Shown here in pieces: positions 1 to 8,776 of a DNA stretch of 64,000 nt. The notes beneath the pieces are model-generated. The model made no database searches, was not told the origin of the DNA, and worked only from the letters and a program-made list of their open reading frames with translations. The stretch is from Acidobacteriota bacterium (lineage in GTDB: Bacteria > Acidobacteriota > Terriglobia > Versatilivoradales > Versatilivoraceae). The stretch's first letter is position 1; each line of letters starts with the position of its first letter. The translations under genes and the position numbers were made by a program. The DNA lies in contig JAPPDF010000100.1 in assembly GCA_028875575.1 (NCBI GenBank), forward strand, positions 70,413-134,412. Direction: 5' to 3'.

Positions 1-641
1 CGTTGAGCGGTAATCACCGGTAGGGACAGATGGGAATCCACCTCGGTGTCGCCATGGCCGGGAAAGTGTTTGGCCGTCGCCAGAACGCCGGCCCGCTGGG
101 CTCCGGCCACGAACGCCGCGCCCAGCCGACCCACCATTTGCGGGTCCTCTCCATAGGCACGGATGTTGATGACCGGATTGGCAGGATTGTTGTTGACATC
201 CACCACCGGGGCAAAAATCCAGTTGACCCCCAGGGCTCGAGCTTCCCGGGCGGTGATGCGTCCCTGCCGGTAGGCCCATTGCTCCGATCGGGTGGCTCCC
301 ACGGCCATGTTCCAGGGCAGGGGAAGGGTGTTGCGAATGCGGAAGGCGGCCCCCCGTTCGAAGTCGGATCCGATCAGCAGGGGAATGGGTGCCTGGGACT
401 GCAGTCGGTTGATGAGGACGGCTGACTCGTAGATGTCTCCCTCGAAGAGAATGAAACCGCCTACCCGGCCTTGTCGGGCCTGGCGCTGCAGCCGTTTGTA
501 TTCGTCGCCGGCTTCGTTGAGGTGAGTTCCGCGGATGGCCGGCATGATCAGTTGGCCGATCTTGGCGTCCAGGCCGAGTCGGTTCAGTGTGTCACTAACC
601 CATTTCTTATCAATTCCATTAGGTGTGACAGGTGAGGACAT
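1..641 (-). CDS. Glycoside hydrolase family 3 protein, NagZ-like, truncated by window edge
   Basis: About 213 N-terminal codons are visible; the gene runs off the left edge. The protein carries LGLDAKIGQLIMP, the GVNWIFAPVVDVN strand and the GH3 signature KHFPGHGDTEVDSHLSLP. In NagZ-type beta-N-acetylhexosaminidases the Asp and His of the DSH part act as the acid/base dyad; the Asp nucleophile lies further on and is not in view. The family removes beta-linked N-acetylglucosamine from peptidoglycan fragments or glycans. I chose the ATG at 641 because the next in-frame stop is only about 100 bases upstream and no better start lies between. No signal peptide is obvious. The GH3 call is secure; the substrate is inferred. 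Confidence 0.85.
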   Translation of the reverse strand, partial: MSSPVTPNGIDKKWVSDTLNRLGLDAKIGQLIMPAIRGTHLNEAGDEYKRLQRQARQGRVGGFILFEGDIYESAVLINRLQSQAPIPLLIGSDFERGAAFRIRNTLPLPWNMAVGATRSEQWAYRQGRITAREARALGVNWIFAPVVDVNNNPANPVINIRAYGEDPQMVGRLGAAFVAGAQRAGVLATAKHFPGHGDTEVDSHLSLPVITAQ

Positions 642-1431
642 GGACGAAGTCTTTACGACTGATTGGGCAGGAGAGCCTTCCTCACCGTCAAAATTCGGCC
701 TGAAGCGGATCAGAAGCCGGAGAGGCTTGCGGACTCATCCCGTCGTGCAGCGCTGGGGAGGTTGTTGAATTACTGGAAAAACTTTTGAAGAACTCGTAGG
801 AGACGATTTTAAAAAGGGCAATTCACGAACTGCCGATCGAAGTCTTTCCAGTAATTCAACAACCTCCCCTACTCCCCGAAATTTTGCAAAAGGCTGGGCA
901 GGAAAATCTAATGTGTTTGTTTTCAACGAAGTGACGTTCAGGCGCAGAACTTTTCGCTCGACGAGCGGATTTATTTTGTAAATGCGGTATTAAACCTCTT
1001 GACATGCGGTAAATACATGTTATTCTTCCTATCCCACAGCCGCTTGAACGAGGGAGCCTCCCAGGAGCTGTTCACCCTGGAACGTAGTCCAAGAGAGAGT
1101 GGCTGTGGGACAAAGGGTGCCACCGAAGCTGCCCTTTGATGGCCGGAGCGGTTGATCGCGATAAGCTGCGGAGCCGAGCTCGTTGGCCGGAATTCTAGTG
1201 CAAAGGTGGCATTTGGGCAATGCTCAGGGTTGCAGGTGCCCAAGTGCCGGCATGGAGGGACCGGAATTGGGAGGCCGGGAGAGGTGGAAAGCCTGTCAGC
1301 TTGCTGGGTCAGGCAATGCCTCTCCAGGCGCTCGAAGGTGTGGACGGGCAGGGGTGGAGAGGGAGACACGCTTGCCTGTCCGCTATCCCCCTCTCAGCGC
1401 GCGGGGAGGGGGTGCTTCAGCGGGATTTCTG
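642..1431. other. Gene-free stretch of about 790 bases
   Basis: No convincing gene lies between the GH3 start and the end of the PhoX-like gene. It holds the 115-base palindromic repeat at 755-869, a short TTTTGCAAAAGGCT match to the debris found near 35.4 and 54.5 kb, and a GC-rich hairpin (CCCCCTC at 1387-1393 with GAGGGGG at 1406-1412) just beyond the PhoX stop. That hairpin has no T-run, so it is a weak terminator candidate. Open frames on both strands at 1000-1500 show no recognisable domain. Confidence 0.6.
755..869. repeat. MITE-like palindromic element, copy A
   Basis: A perfect 25-base inverted repeat pairs 755-779 with 845-869 (arm core GTTGTTGAATTACTGGAAA) around a 65-base interior. 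A second element of 114 bases with the same arm core sits at 61671-61784. Its interior matches this one in the opposite orientation, sharing AGGAGACGAT (798-807 here). The shared ends, length and interior mark a dispersed family, not a chance hairpin. No transposase or clear target-site duplication is visible. Confidence 0.8.
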
Positions 1432-2826
1432 CTAACTCTTCTTTCCTTGCCAGGGACCCGTGATGGCCAGGGTGATGCCCGGATTCTGGATGTTGGCGAA
1501 GAGGGTGGTTCCGTCGGGTGAAAAGGTCGAACCGGCAAACTCGGAGTTGTTGAATACGTTGCGGCCGAGCTTGTAGAGATCGCCCCTCGGCGTCACCCCG
1601 ACCAGGAATTGCTCGCCCGATCCATCCTCGCACAAAACCAGGTCCCCCCAGGGCGCAACCGTGAGGTTGTCGGCGTTCTCGACCAAATTGCCGTCGTTGG
1701 GCTCAATGAAGAGTTCCAGCTTGCCGGGGCTGTTTTTCTCGCCGGGTTTTCCTTCCTCGGAACTGGGGGCGTATCGCCACACCTGCCCCTTCTGGTTCAG
1801 ACCGCCGTTGGTGCAGACGAAATAGATCCATCCCTTGTCCCACCACATGCCTTCGCCCCGGGCGAAGCGGGCCGCGCCCAGGTCTTCGAAACCCCGATAG
1901 CGCAGATCGTCGTTGGGGGACTCCACGTCATCGATTTCAGCCCACTCCACCTCGAACACATGACCCGGCAGCACCTTGCGCGCGTTCCAGTTGCGGGTGT
2001 CGAGACCGGGTTTCCCCTTCACTTTCAATACCTGTAGACGTCCGCCGGCTGTCAGTTCACCGGGTTTGTTCGGGATGAAGCGGTACAGGAGCCCGTCACC
2101 CCGGTCCTCGGTTTCATAGACGATCCCGGAATTGGGATCGACGGCGACGGCTTCATGCACGAAGCGTCCCATGGCTTTCAGGGGAACTGCGGGAGTCAAC
2201 CCGACTTCGCTGGTGGCCGGCACTTCGAAGTTGTAGCCGTGGTCCCTGGCGTAGAGTCCTTCCTCCCTCTGAATCGTCTCCTCGCAGGTGATCCAGCTTC
2301 CCCAGGGAGTCGGCCCCCCCGCGCAGTTGCGAACCGTTCCGCCCAGGCTCAGGAAGTGCTTTTCCAGGCGCATCTGGCGAGTGTTGTAGACCACGGTGGT
2401 GGTTCCTCCCAGGCAGGGCCTCCTCCCTTGACCGGCGTCGTACAGTTTCTGCCGGTCTGCGGCCTTGAGCAACTGGTTGATGGGGCCAAAGGCTCCGATG
2501 GTCTGATGATCGATGCCCAGCTCGTGATTCCGGACCAGAATCGTGCTCCCTGACGGACCCGGAAAGGCAGCCATCCCGTCATGCAGACCCGGCACTCTGT
2601 AGCCGTCGTCCATCAACTCTCCCACCTCGGAAAGGATCCGATAGGTGAAGCCCGCGGGGAGTTCGATCACTCCCTCCGGGTCGGGCTGCAGATCTCCATA
2701 ACCCGCGGGAGCCGTGGGTTTGGGAAGGGGCTTCGAAAACCCCTTGCCGGTAAGAGAACGAAGCCCCAGAAAGCCCATGGTGCAGGCCCCGGACGCTTTC
2801 AGAAACGATCGTCGTGAGGAATTCAT
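1432..2826 (-). CDS. PhoX/DUF839-family protein with Tat signal
   Basis: 464 residues. The N-terminus has a twin-arginine export signal (SSRRSFLKASG followed by a hydrophobic run), so the folded protein should be exported. The body matches the DUF839/PhoX beta-propeller family: LPAGFTYRILS, GHVFEVEW, EGMWWDKGWIYFVCTNGG and the C-terminal FAGSTFSPDGTTLFANIQNPG. PhoX enzymes are Ca/Fe-dependent alkaline phosphatases, but many DUF839 proteins have no tested activity, so phosphatase function is inferred. The ATG at 2826 places the Tat motif at the start; an open extension to 2931 would put about 35 poorly conserved residues in front of it. The gene appears monocistronic and is divergent from the M20 gene at 3216. 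Confidence 0.85.
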   Translation of the reverse strand: MNSSRRSFLKASGACTMGFLGLRSLTGKGFSKPLPKPTAPAGYGDLQPDPEGVIELPAGFTYRILSEVGELMDDGYRVPGLHDGMAAFPGPSGSTILVRNHELGIDHQTIGAFGPINQLLKAADRQKLYDAGQGRRPCLGGTTTVVYNTRQMRLEKHFLSLGGTVRNCAGGPTPWGSWITCEETIQREEGLYARDHGYNFEVPATSEVGLTPAVPLKAMGRFVHEAVAVDPNSGIVYETEDRGDGLLYRFIPNKPGELTAGGRLQVLKVKGKPGLDTRNWNARKVLPGHVFEVEWAEIDDVESPNDDLRYRGFEDLGAARFARGEGMWWDKGWIYFVCTNGGLNQKGQVWRYAPSSEEGKPGEKNSPGKLELFIEPNDGNLVENADNLTVAPWGDLVLCEDGSGEQFLVGVTPRGDLYKLGRNVFNNSEFAGSTFSPDGTTLFANIQNPGITLAITGPWQGKKS

Positions 2827-3215
2827 TTCGGTCTGCCTTTCTGGGGGCGGCTCGGCGAAGGTCGATGGGACTCGCCGGTTCAAGACCCAGGGCGATTGGG
2901 CGCTACCCTCATGGATGTAAATGTAAGTCAATTCTGCGGTGGACCTTTATCTTAGCAAGAACCGCTGTGTCATCGGTGTAAATTTATGGTGAAGGGACAC
3001 TCGGCAACTGTGGTATTTTGGGTCGGCATTTTCGGGGACGCCGGCTCCATCGGGTCCCGGGCGGCAAATTCCGGTCGGGCGGCATGGGATGGAACCGGTC
3101 TGATTGCAAGTCCTTTGACCCGCATCTATTGAGGCCTCCCCAACCCTCCGCGGGACGCGCATGTCCCGACGAGCCATGAAGCGGGTCGGAACCCGCGAGC
3201 CCCGGATTTCTATCC
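2827..3215. other. Divergent intergenic region, nothing recognised
   Basis: About 390 bases between the divergent PhoX-like and M20 genes. It presumably carries both promoters, but I could not assign boxes with confidence. I see no conserved frame, tRNA or strong repeat. Confidence 0.5.
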
Positions 3216-4352
3216 ATGAGCACGCTTCTCTCCTACTTTCGCGATCTGGAGCCGCAGATGGTCCAGTGGCTGATGGACCTGATCAACACCGATTCACCCT
3301 CGGACAACAAGCCGGCTCTGGATCGGCTGGCCCGCCACATGGGAGATCGGTTCGGCAGCTACGGCGCCGCGGTGGAACTGGTCCCCAACCCGGAGGCGGG
3401 AGACCACCTGCTGGCCAGATTTTCGGGTCCCGATGCCCAAGGAAAGCCCCTGCTGTTGCTGGGACACCTGGACACGGTTTGGGGTATGGGAGAGGCCAAG
3501 CGCCGTCCGGCCAGGCTGGAAGACGGAAAGATCTTCGGGCCCGCCTCCTTTGACATGCGCGGCGGCACCACCCTGATGCTGTCGCTGGCTCACTATCTGT
3601 CGAGCGGCCAGGGGAAGTTGAAGCGGCCCTTGACCATCCTGCTCGACTCCGACGAGGAAGTCGGCACACGGACGGCTCGATCCTTGATCGAAAAGGAGGC
3701 CTGGGGTTGCCAGGCCGTTCTGGTATTGGAGCCCTGCCTGCCGGGAGGCGCCGTCAAGACCGCCCGCAAAGGGGTTGGCACCTTTGTGATTTCAGCCGGC
3801 GGCGTGGCCGCCCACTCCGGGGTGGACTACCAGAAGGGGGTGAGCGCCATCCAGGAGCTGGCCTACCAGGTGCTGGAGCTCTACAAGTTGAACGACCTGG
3901 AATTGGGGACCACGGTCAATCCGGGCGTGTTCCGTGGGGGTTCCCGCTCCAACGTGATCGCCGACCAGGCCGAGTTGGAGGTGGACGTGCGGGTAGCCAC
4001 CATGGCCGAGGGAGAGCGAATCACGGCCTGCATCCACGGGCTCCAGCCCCGGGTCGAGGGTAGTCGGCTTAGCGTGAGGGGAAACATGAATCGGCCACCC
4101 CTGGAGCGCAACGATCAGATGGTTCAACTGTACCGGGAGGCACGTCAGTTGGCTGCCGAGCTGGGCATCGACCTGCAAGAGGGTTCGACCGGTGGAGGCA
4201 GCGACGGTTGCTTCACCGCGGCCCTGGGCGTCCCGACCCTGGATGGCCTGGGACCCGACGGCGCCGGTCCTCACGCCTTGCACGAACATGTGCTGGTGGA
4301 AAGCCTGGCTCCTCGAGCCGCGTTGCTGACCCAACTGGCCTTGAATCTATGA
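3216..4352 (+). CDS. M20-family metallopeptidase, carboxypeptidase G2-like
   Basis: 378 residues, no signal peptide. The dinuclear zinc site of M20 enzymes is complete: H84 and D86 in GHLDTVW, D113 in FDMRGGT, E147/E148 in DSDEEVG, and a C-terminal His in HALHEH. The lid domain insertion (VISAGGVAAHSGVDYQKG) is present. M20A members hydrolyse N-acyl or C-terminal amide bonds of amino acids. The stop overlaps the start of the next gene by four bases (ATGA), an N-acylamino-acid-racemase-like enzyme. That pairing suggests removal of an acyl group, possibly N-succinyl, from an L-amino acid after racemisation. The reaction class is secure; the substrate is inferred from the neighbour. Confidence 0.88.
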   Translation: MSTLLSYFRDLEPQMVQWLMDLINTDSPSDNKPALDRLARHMGDRFGSYGAAVELVPNPEAGDHLLARFSGPDAQGKPLLLLGHLDTVWGMGEAKRRPARLEDGKIFGPASFDMRGGTTLMLSLAHYLSSGQGKLKRPLTILLDSDEEVGTRTARSLIEKEAWGCQAVLVLEPCLPGGAVKTARKGVGTFVISAGGVAAHSGVDYQKGVSAIQELAYQVLELYKLNDLELGTTVNPGVFRGGSRSNVIADQAELEVDVRVATMAEGERITACIHGLQPRVEGSRLSVRGNMNRPPLERNDQMVQLYREARQLAAELGIDLQEGSTGGGSDGCFTAALGVPTLDGLGPDGAGPHALHEHVLVESLAPRAALLTQLALNL

Positions 4353-5458
4353 AGATCGAACAGATTGAGCTCCGTGAAGTGCAGATGCCGCTGATCTCCT
4401 TTTTCGAGACCAGCTTCGGCCGGACCACCCTGCGGCGGGTGATTCTGGTTCGAGTCTTTGGGGAAGGCCTGGTCGGCTACGGAGAATCCACCGCTCCCGA
4501 GGGCCCGTTCTACAATCACGAATCCACTGCTACCGCCTGGCACGTGCTCCAGGATTTCGTGGTCCCCAGGGTCTTTGCCGCGAAGATCTCCCATCCGCGG
4601 GAGGTGGCCCCGCTGCTCAGACCCATCCGAGGCCACAATATGGCCAAAGCCGCGGTGGAGACGGCCATCTGGGATCTTTATGCCCGCCTGCAGGGTAAGC
4701 CCCTGCACCAACTGCTTGGGGGACAGCACAAGACCCTGGATTGCGGAGTCTCCATCGGCATCCAGGAGAGCCCTGCCAAACTGCTCGACAAGATCGAAAA
4801 GGAGCTGCTGGCGGGCTACCAGCGAATCAAGATGAAGATCAAGCCCGGGTGGGACGTGGCCGTGGTGAGGGAAGTCCGAAGGCGCTTCCCCGAGATCCTG
4901 CTGATGTGCGATGCCAACTCCGCCTACAGCCTGGCCGATCTGGATCGCCTGAAGGCCCTGGATGATTTCGACCTGTTGATGATCGAGCAGCCCCTTGCCT
5001 GGAACGACATCCTGGACCACGTCCAACTCCAGAAGGTCCTGCGCACGCCCATCTGTCTGGACGAATCCATCCTGGACGGCGAGGACGCCCGCAAGGCCAT
5101 CGACGCCGGGGCCTGCCGGATCGTCAACATCAAGCTGGGAAGAGTCGGCGGCTACACCGAAGCCCTCCGGGTTCACGACGTTTGCCAGGATCGCCGCATT
5201 CCCGTCTGGTGCGGGGGAATGCTGGAAACGGGAATCGGCCGAGCCCACAACGTGGCCCTCTCCACCCTGGCGAATTTCAGGTTGCCGGGAGATGTTTCCG
5301 CCAGCAAGCGCTACTTTCGGAAGGACCTGATTGAGCCGGAAGTGGAGGTAGACCCGCAGGGCAGGATCCACGTGCTGCCGGATGCGGGTATCGGCTTCCG
5401 GCCCCACCTGGAGCGCATCGATCAGGTGACGGTGAGAACCCGGTCGCTGCGGCCCTGA
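4349..5458 (+). CDS. Enolase-superfamily enzyme, o-succinylbenzoate synthase / N-acylamino-acid racemase type
   Basis: 369 residues. The muconate-lactonising subgroup catalytic set is complete: K161 and K163 (RIKMKIKPG), metal ligands D188 (CDAN), E213 (IEQP) and D238 (LDES), and K262 (NIKLGRVGG). The closest fit is the MenC/N-succinylamino-acid racemase subfamily, where one fold either dehydrates SHCHC to o-succinylbenzoate in menaquinone synthesis or racemises N-acylamino acids. No other men gene is in view, whereas an overlapping M20 deacylase precedes it, so racemase activity is favoured. The ATG at 4349 is fixed by the ATGA overlap and by the conserved MKIEQIELREVQMPL beginning. The 375 bases downstream hold no gene. 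Confidence 0.88.
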   Translation: MKIEQIELREVQMPLISFFETSFGRTTLRRVILVRVFGEGLVGYGESTAPEGPFYNHESTATAWHVLQDFVVPRVFAAKISHPREVAPLLRPIRGHNMAKAAVETAIWDLYARLQGKPLHQLLGGQHKTLDCGVSIGIQESPAKLLDKIEKELLAGYQRIKMKIKPGWDVAVVREVRRRFPEILLMCDANSAYSLADLDRLKALDDFDLLMIEQPLAWNDILDHVQLQKVLRTPICLDESILDGEDARKAIDAGACRIVNIKLGRVGGYTEALRVHDVCQDRRIPVWCGGMLETGIGRAHNVALSTLANFRLPGDVSASKRYFRKDLIEPEVEVDPQGRIHVLPDAGIGFRPHLERIDQVTVRTRSLRP

Positions 5459-5833
5459 AGTCTGGTTGGTAGGCTTGCCCGGCCGGGTCCCATCGGATCT
5501 TGCTAACTACTCTCATTGGAAAGGGAAGTGGTTTGGGGAAGGGTGCTTTTAATTCGCCGCCTACGCGGCTAAGGTGGCGCCGAGTCGATACGACCCCGGG
5601 CTCCCGCCCGGGGCTACCCTGAGTCGCAGCTACGCTGCTCTATAAGGAAGGCCTCTTTCAAGCGTTTCCTCGGTCTACCTACGCCAACCGCGGTTACACC
5701 GCTCTCCACCTAACTACAACACTGCCTGGGGACAGGGTTTTTTAATTGAACTCTGCCGGGCGGCAGCGCGTAGTTTCCAGCAATGTGCGCTGGGTTCCAC
5801 TGCAGGTGAACCGGCCTCTTGATTTCGACTGGT
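5459..5833. repeat. Gene-free stretch with a GC-rich hairpin repeat
   Basis: About 375 bases between convergent genes. A strong hairpin lies at 5594-5613 (CCCCGGGC, TCCC loop, GCCCGGGG), next to short palindromic pieces such as GCCGCCTACGCGGC. Its position between convergent stops would suit a transcription barrier, but there is no T-run. The composition resembles dispersed repeat debris more than a gene. Confidence 0.5.
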
Positions 5834-6916
5834 TCAATGCACCCGCTTCAGCAATCGCTGCAAGGCTTCCTTCACCTGTTGGGGGGTAATGCTCAGAATA
5901 CACTGGGGTTTTCCGAATACATGACAGCGGTAGCCGGGGCAGGGATTGCAGTCGAAGGGATTCTGCACGATTTCATGGACGGCTTGCCAGGGGCGCCACA
6001 GGTGTGAATCGGAGGACCCGAAGAGCACCAGCACGGGGACTCCCAGGGCCGCCGCCATGTGAGTGGGCCCGCTGTCGTTTCCCACAAACAGACTGGCCTG
6101 ACCCAAGACTCCGGTCAATTCGGAGATCGTAAGGCCCCATATCGAAGCAGGCCGGTTCCGGCAGAGGCCGGCCACCCTCCTGATCTTGGGTTTCTCCTCC
6201 CGGGTGCCGACCAGCAACGTGGCATATCCGTGCTCCTGCAGGAAGTCTGAGATCTCGGCAAAACCGGAATCCGTCCACTCCTTGGTATGGAAGCGGGAGC
6301 TGGGCTGAATCACGCACACTGGTCGAGAGGGCTCGAGACCGGCATCCCTAAGACGGGCCTCCAGCACGGACCGGAGGCCCGGGTCCGGGACGAGGCGAGC
6401 CGGAGGATCGGGACCTTTCTGCAGGCCCAGTCGATAGAGCCATTCCAATTGAAATCTGGCCGAGTGCCAACGGACCCCGGGGGGCGGCGACGGCAACTCC
6501 GTGCGAACGTTGTAGCAGAAGGAATTGCGATAGCCCTGCAGGCCGATGCGAAAGCGGGCCCCGCTCAGGCCTGTGAGCCAGGCGCTGGTGGTGCCTCCGT
6601 GCAGGTTGATGCAGCAGTCGAAGCGCATTCGGCGGATCTGCCGCAGCGTCTGCCAGCGAGCCCTGGCGGTGGACCGCTGCTTGGTCCGGTGGACCTGCAG
6701 AGGGAAGACCGATTCCAGATCGGGATTACGATACAGAGCTTCATCGAAGGGTTCTTCCACCAGCGCCGAGAGACGCAGGTCCGGCCTCCAGGCCTTGAGG
6801 GCGGCATAGAGAGGGGTGGACAGAACGGTGTCGCCCAGGGAGCGAAGCCGGATGAACAGAATCCTCGAACCCGGTGAAAGGCTGGTTAATAGTCCTGCTG
6901 GAGGCGTCATTTCCAC
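5834..6916 (-). CDS. Glycosyltransferase family 9 (heptosyltransferase-like)
   Basis: 360 residues. The N-terminal Rossmann lobe starts with ILFIRLRSLGDTVLSTPLY, the hallmark of ADP-heptose:LPS heptosyltransferases. The C-terminal donor-binding lobe has VCVIQPSSRFHTKEWT and VGNDSGPTHMAAALGVPVLVLFGSSD. The family transfers sugars, typically heptose, to the growing LPS core on the cytoplasmic side of the inner membrane. A Cys-rich tail (FDCNPCPGYRCHVFGKPQC) is common in WaaF/WaaQ-type members. Two in-frame starts are close together; I kept the first. It sits alone, with no LPS cluster around it, so the exact sugar and acceptor are unknown. Confidence 0.88.
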   Translation of the reverse strand: MEMTPPAGLLTSLSPGSRILFIRLRSLGDTVLSTPLYAALKAWRPDLRLSALVEEPFDEALYRNPDLESVFPLQVHRTKQRSTARARWQTLRQIRRMRFDCCINLHGGTTSAWLTGLSGARFRIGLQGYRNSFCYNVRTELPSPPPGVRWHSARFQLEWLYRLGLQKGPDPPARLVPDPGLRSVLEARLRDAGLEPSRPVCVIQPSSRFHTKEWTDSGFAEISDFLQEHGYATLLVGTREEKPKIRRVAGLCRNRPASIWGLTISELTGVLGQASLFVGNDSGPTHMAAALGVPVLVLFGSSDSHLWRPWQAVHEIVQNPFDCNPCPGYRCHVFGKPQCILSITPQQVKEALQRLLKRVH

Positions 6917-7089
6917 AGAGTGGAGGGTGAAGAGCTATTGGGTCAACACGTTAAGCATCATACCTGAAACAAGCGAAAAAAGAGTGATCCACGAAGGGCC
7001 GCCAAACGTGACGATTCTGCCTCATCGGCAGGGCTGTGCCCCAGCGAGCCGGCGTGCGCGCCATTGAGAAGCAAGAGTGATGGGAGACG

Positions 7090-7305
7090 GCCCACCCGGG
7101 AGCGCGGGCGTCCCGCCCGCATGCACTCCCGTTGCGTGCCGCTCAGTTTCCCTGCGATGCCGCACGCTGCCACCCTGCCGGCGGGAACGGCAGGGGCTCG
7201 GCCGAAGCAGAGCCCTGACGCCGTTGCCGGTTGAGCCGGGAGGATGGGATGGGCGAGGCTGTGCCAAGACTTGTGCGGGCGGGACGCCCGCGTTCCCGGG
7301 TGGGG
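7090..7305. repeat. GC-rich inverted-repeat element, copy A
   Basis: The ends, 7090-7121 and 7274-7305, form a 32-base inverted repeat with two mismatches (core CGGGCGTCCCGCCCGCA). The ~150-base interior (TGCCGGCGGGAACGGCA, CCGAAGCAGAG, GAGGCTGTGCCA) matches the copy at 12037-12251 in the same orientation. Homology extends some 70 bases outside the left arm (GGCAGGGCTG, GAGTGATGGGAG). The two copies bracket the three genes from 7392 to 11798. No coding potential is credible in it. Confidence 0.8.
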
Positions 7306-7391
7306 CTAACCACTATCCACTCTCCACTATCCACTGAAAACGGTGGTAGACTAACCGGACCCATCGGGATTCCCTGAAACAGGAGGACGGA

Positions 7392-8723
7392 GTGGCAACC
7401 AAGGCCGAAAAGCGCATGGTTCTGGACGTCATTGACGGCATGCAGGAGGAAATCGTGACAGCCGTCAGTGAGCTGGTTCAGATTCGCAGCATCAATCCGG
7501 GTTACCCCGGGACCGATTACGAGGCCGAAGTCGGGGGCGAAACCCAAGCCAACCAGTACCTGGCCGGACACTACCAACAGCTCGGAGTGGAAGTCGACCT
7601 TTGGGAGGTCGAGCCGAAACGGGCCAATCTGGCCGGTGTCTGGAAGGGAACCGGCGGGGGCAAGTCGCTGCTCTTCAATGGACATATCGATACGGTTCCC
7701 ACCGGCCTGCCCGAGACCTGGAAGTCCGGAGATCCCCTGAGCGGCAAGGTCGAGGGAGGGCGGATCTACGGCCGGGGATCCTGCGACATGAAGGGTCCTC
7801 TGGTCTCTCAGATGATGGCGATCAAGGCGATCCAGTCGGCGGGGCTCGAGCTCAAGGGGGAACTGACTCTCTCCGCCACTGCGGGCGAGGAGAATATGGA
7901 CAGCGCCACCATCGGAGCCGGCGATCTGCCCAAGCGGGGCTATCGGGCCGACGCCGCCGTGGTCTCGGAACCCTCGGCGCCACCGTACCCCCTGGCAGTG
8001 GTGCCGGTCTCACCCGGCTTGTGGTGGGTCAGTGTGACCGTCGAGGGGAAGGCCAGCCATGCCTCCACCCGCGGAGAGACCTTTCGGGCCGGCGGCCTGG
8101 GAGCCGAGGTGGCTGTCAATGCCATCGACAAGGGCGTTTACCTGGTCAACATGATCCGCAAGCTGGAGGACGAGTGGGGACTGACCAAGAAACATCCACT
8201 CTTCAAGCCCGGCCACTTCACCATGCTGCCGGGCGTCATCACGGGTGCCCCTCACGGCGTTCAGGTACCCTTCTTCATATCGGATTTCTGCACGATCGAG
8301 TATTGCCTGTGGTATCACCCCGAGGATTCTCCCGAGGCGGTCCGGCAGGAGTTCGAGGAATATCTCAGCCATGCCTGCCAGTTGGACGAATGGCTCCGGC
8401 TCCATCCGCCCAAAGTGGAATGGAAGGTCAACTGGCCGGCCTATTCGGTGGATCCCGACCATGCGATCTGCCAGGCCATGGCCGCTGCCCACGGGGAAGC
8501 CGCGCAGGGATCACGATTCGACGTGCCGGCCCGGTTCGCCGGTTTCTACGCGGTGTGCGACGCCGCCTTTCTCAACCGGCAGGAGATTCCAAGCATTGTC
8601 TACGGGCCCGGCAGCATCCTGGTCGCACACGCTGCCGACGAGTATGTCGAGATCGACGAGCTCATGGTGGCCACCAAGGCCTATGCCTTGCTGGCCATGG
8701 ATTGGTGTGAAGTGAGTGCGTAG
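7392..8723 (+). CDS. M20-family deacylase, ArgE/DapE type
   Basis: 443 residues, no signal peptide. Start is the GTG at 7392, five bases after a perfect AGGAGG; the next Met would lose conserved sequence. M20 metal-site motifs are present: GHIDTVPTG, GRGSCDMKGPL, TAGEEN, the dimerisation-domain HASTRG and the C-terminal VAHAADEYVEIDEL. This class removes N-acyl groups from amino acids such as N-acetylornithine or N-succinyl-diaminopimelate. No other arginine or lysine genes are near. It sits 53 bases before a divergent P-protein pair, so it may supply or consume the amino acid handled there. The family is secure; the substrate is unknown. Confidence 0.87.
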   Translation: MATKAEKRMVLDVIDGMQEEIVTAVSELVQIRSINPGYPGTDYEAEVGGETQANQYLAGHYQQLGVEVDLWEVEPKRANLAGVWKGTGGGKSLLFNGHIDTVPTGLPETWKSGDPLSGKVEGGRIYGRGSCDMKGPLVSQMMAIKAIQSAGLELKGELTLSATAGEENMDSATIGAGDLPKRGYRADAAVVSEPSAPPYPLAVVPVSPGLWWVSVTVEGKASHASTRGETFRAGGLGAEVAVNAIDKGVYLVNMIRKLEDEWGLTKKHPLFKPGHFTMLPGVITGAPHGVQVPFFISDFCTIEYCLWYHPEDSPEAVRQEFEEYLSHACQLDEWLRLHPPKVEWKVNWPAYSVDPDHAICQAMAAAHGEAAQGSRFDVPARFAGFYAVCDAAFLNRQEIPSIVYGPGSILVAHAADEYVEIDELMVATKAYALLAMDWCEVSA

Positions 8724-8776
8724 AACTGCCGGCGCTGTCCGGAATCTTGCGGTCAGCCCGGTCCAAGGGAGCGCCA

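Noticed and set aside
14..425. Plus-strand open frames over the first 430 bases
   Set aside because: They are antisense to the GH3 gene, whose KHFPGHGDT motif fixes the coding strand.
1029..1521. Overlapping open frames on both strands near 1.0-1.5 kb
   Set aside because: Low-complexity Arg/Gly/Pro composition typical of random GC-rich frames, with no domain or ribosome site.
2827..2931. Upstream extension of the PhoX-like gene
   Set aside because: It would place 35 residues before the Tat signal, which must be N-terminal to work.
5594..5613. CCCCGGGC hairpin as an intrinsic terminator
   Set aside because: No T-run follows on either strand, so it is listed as a repeat instead.
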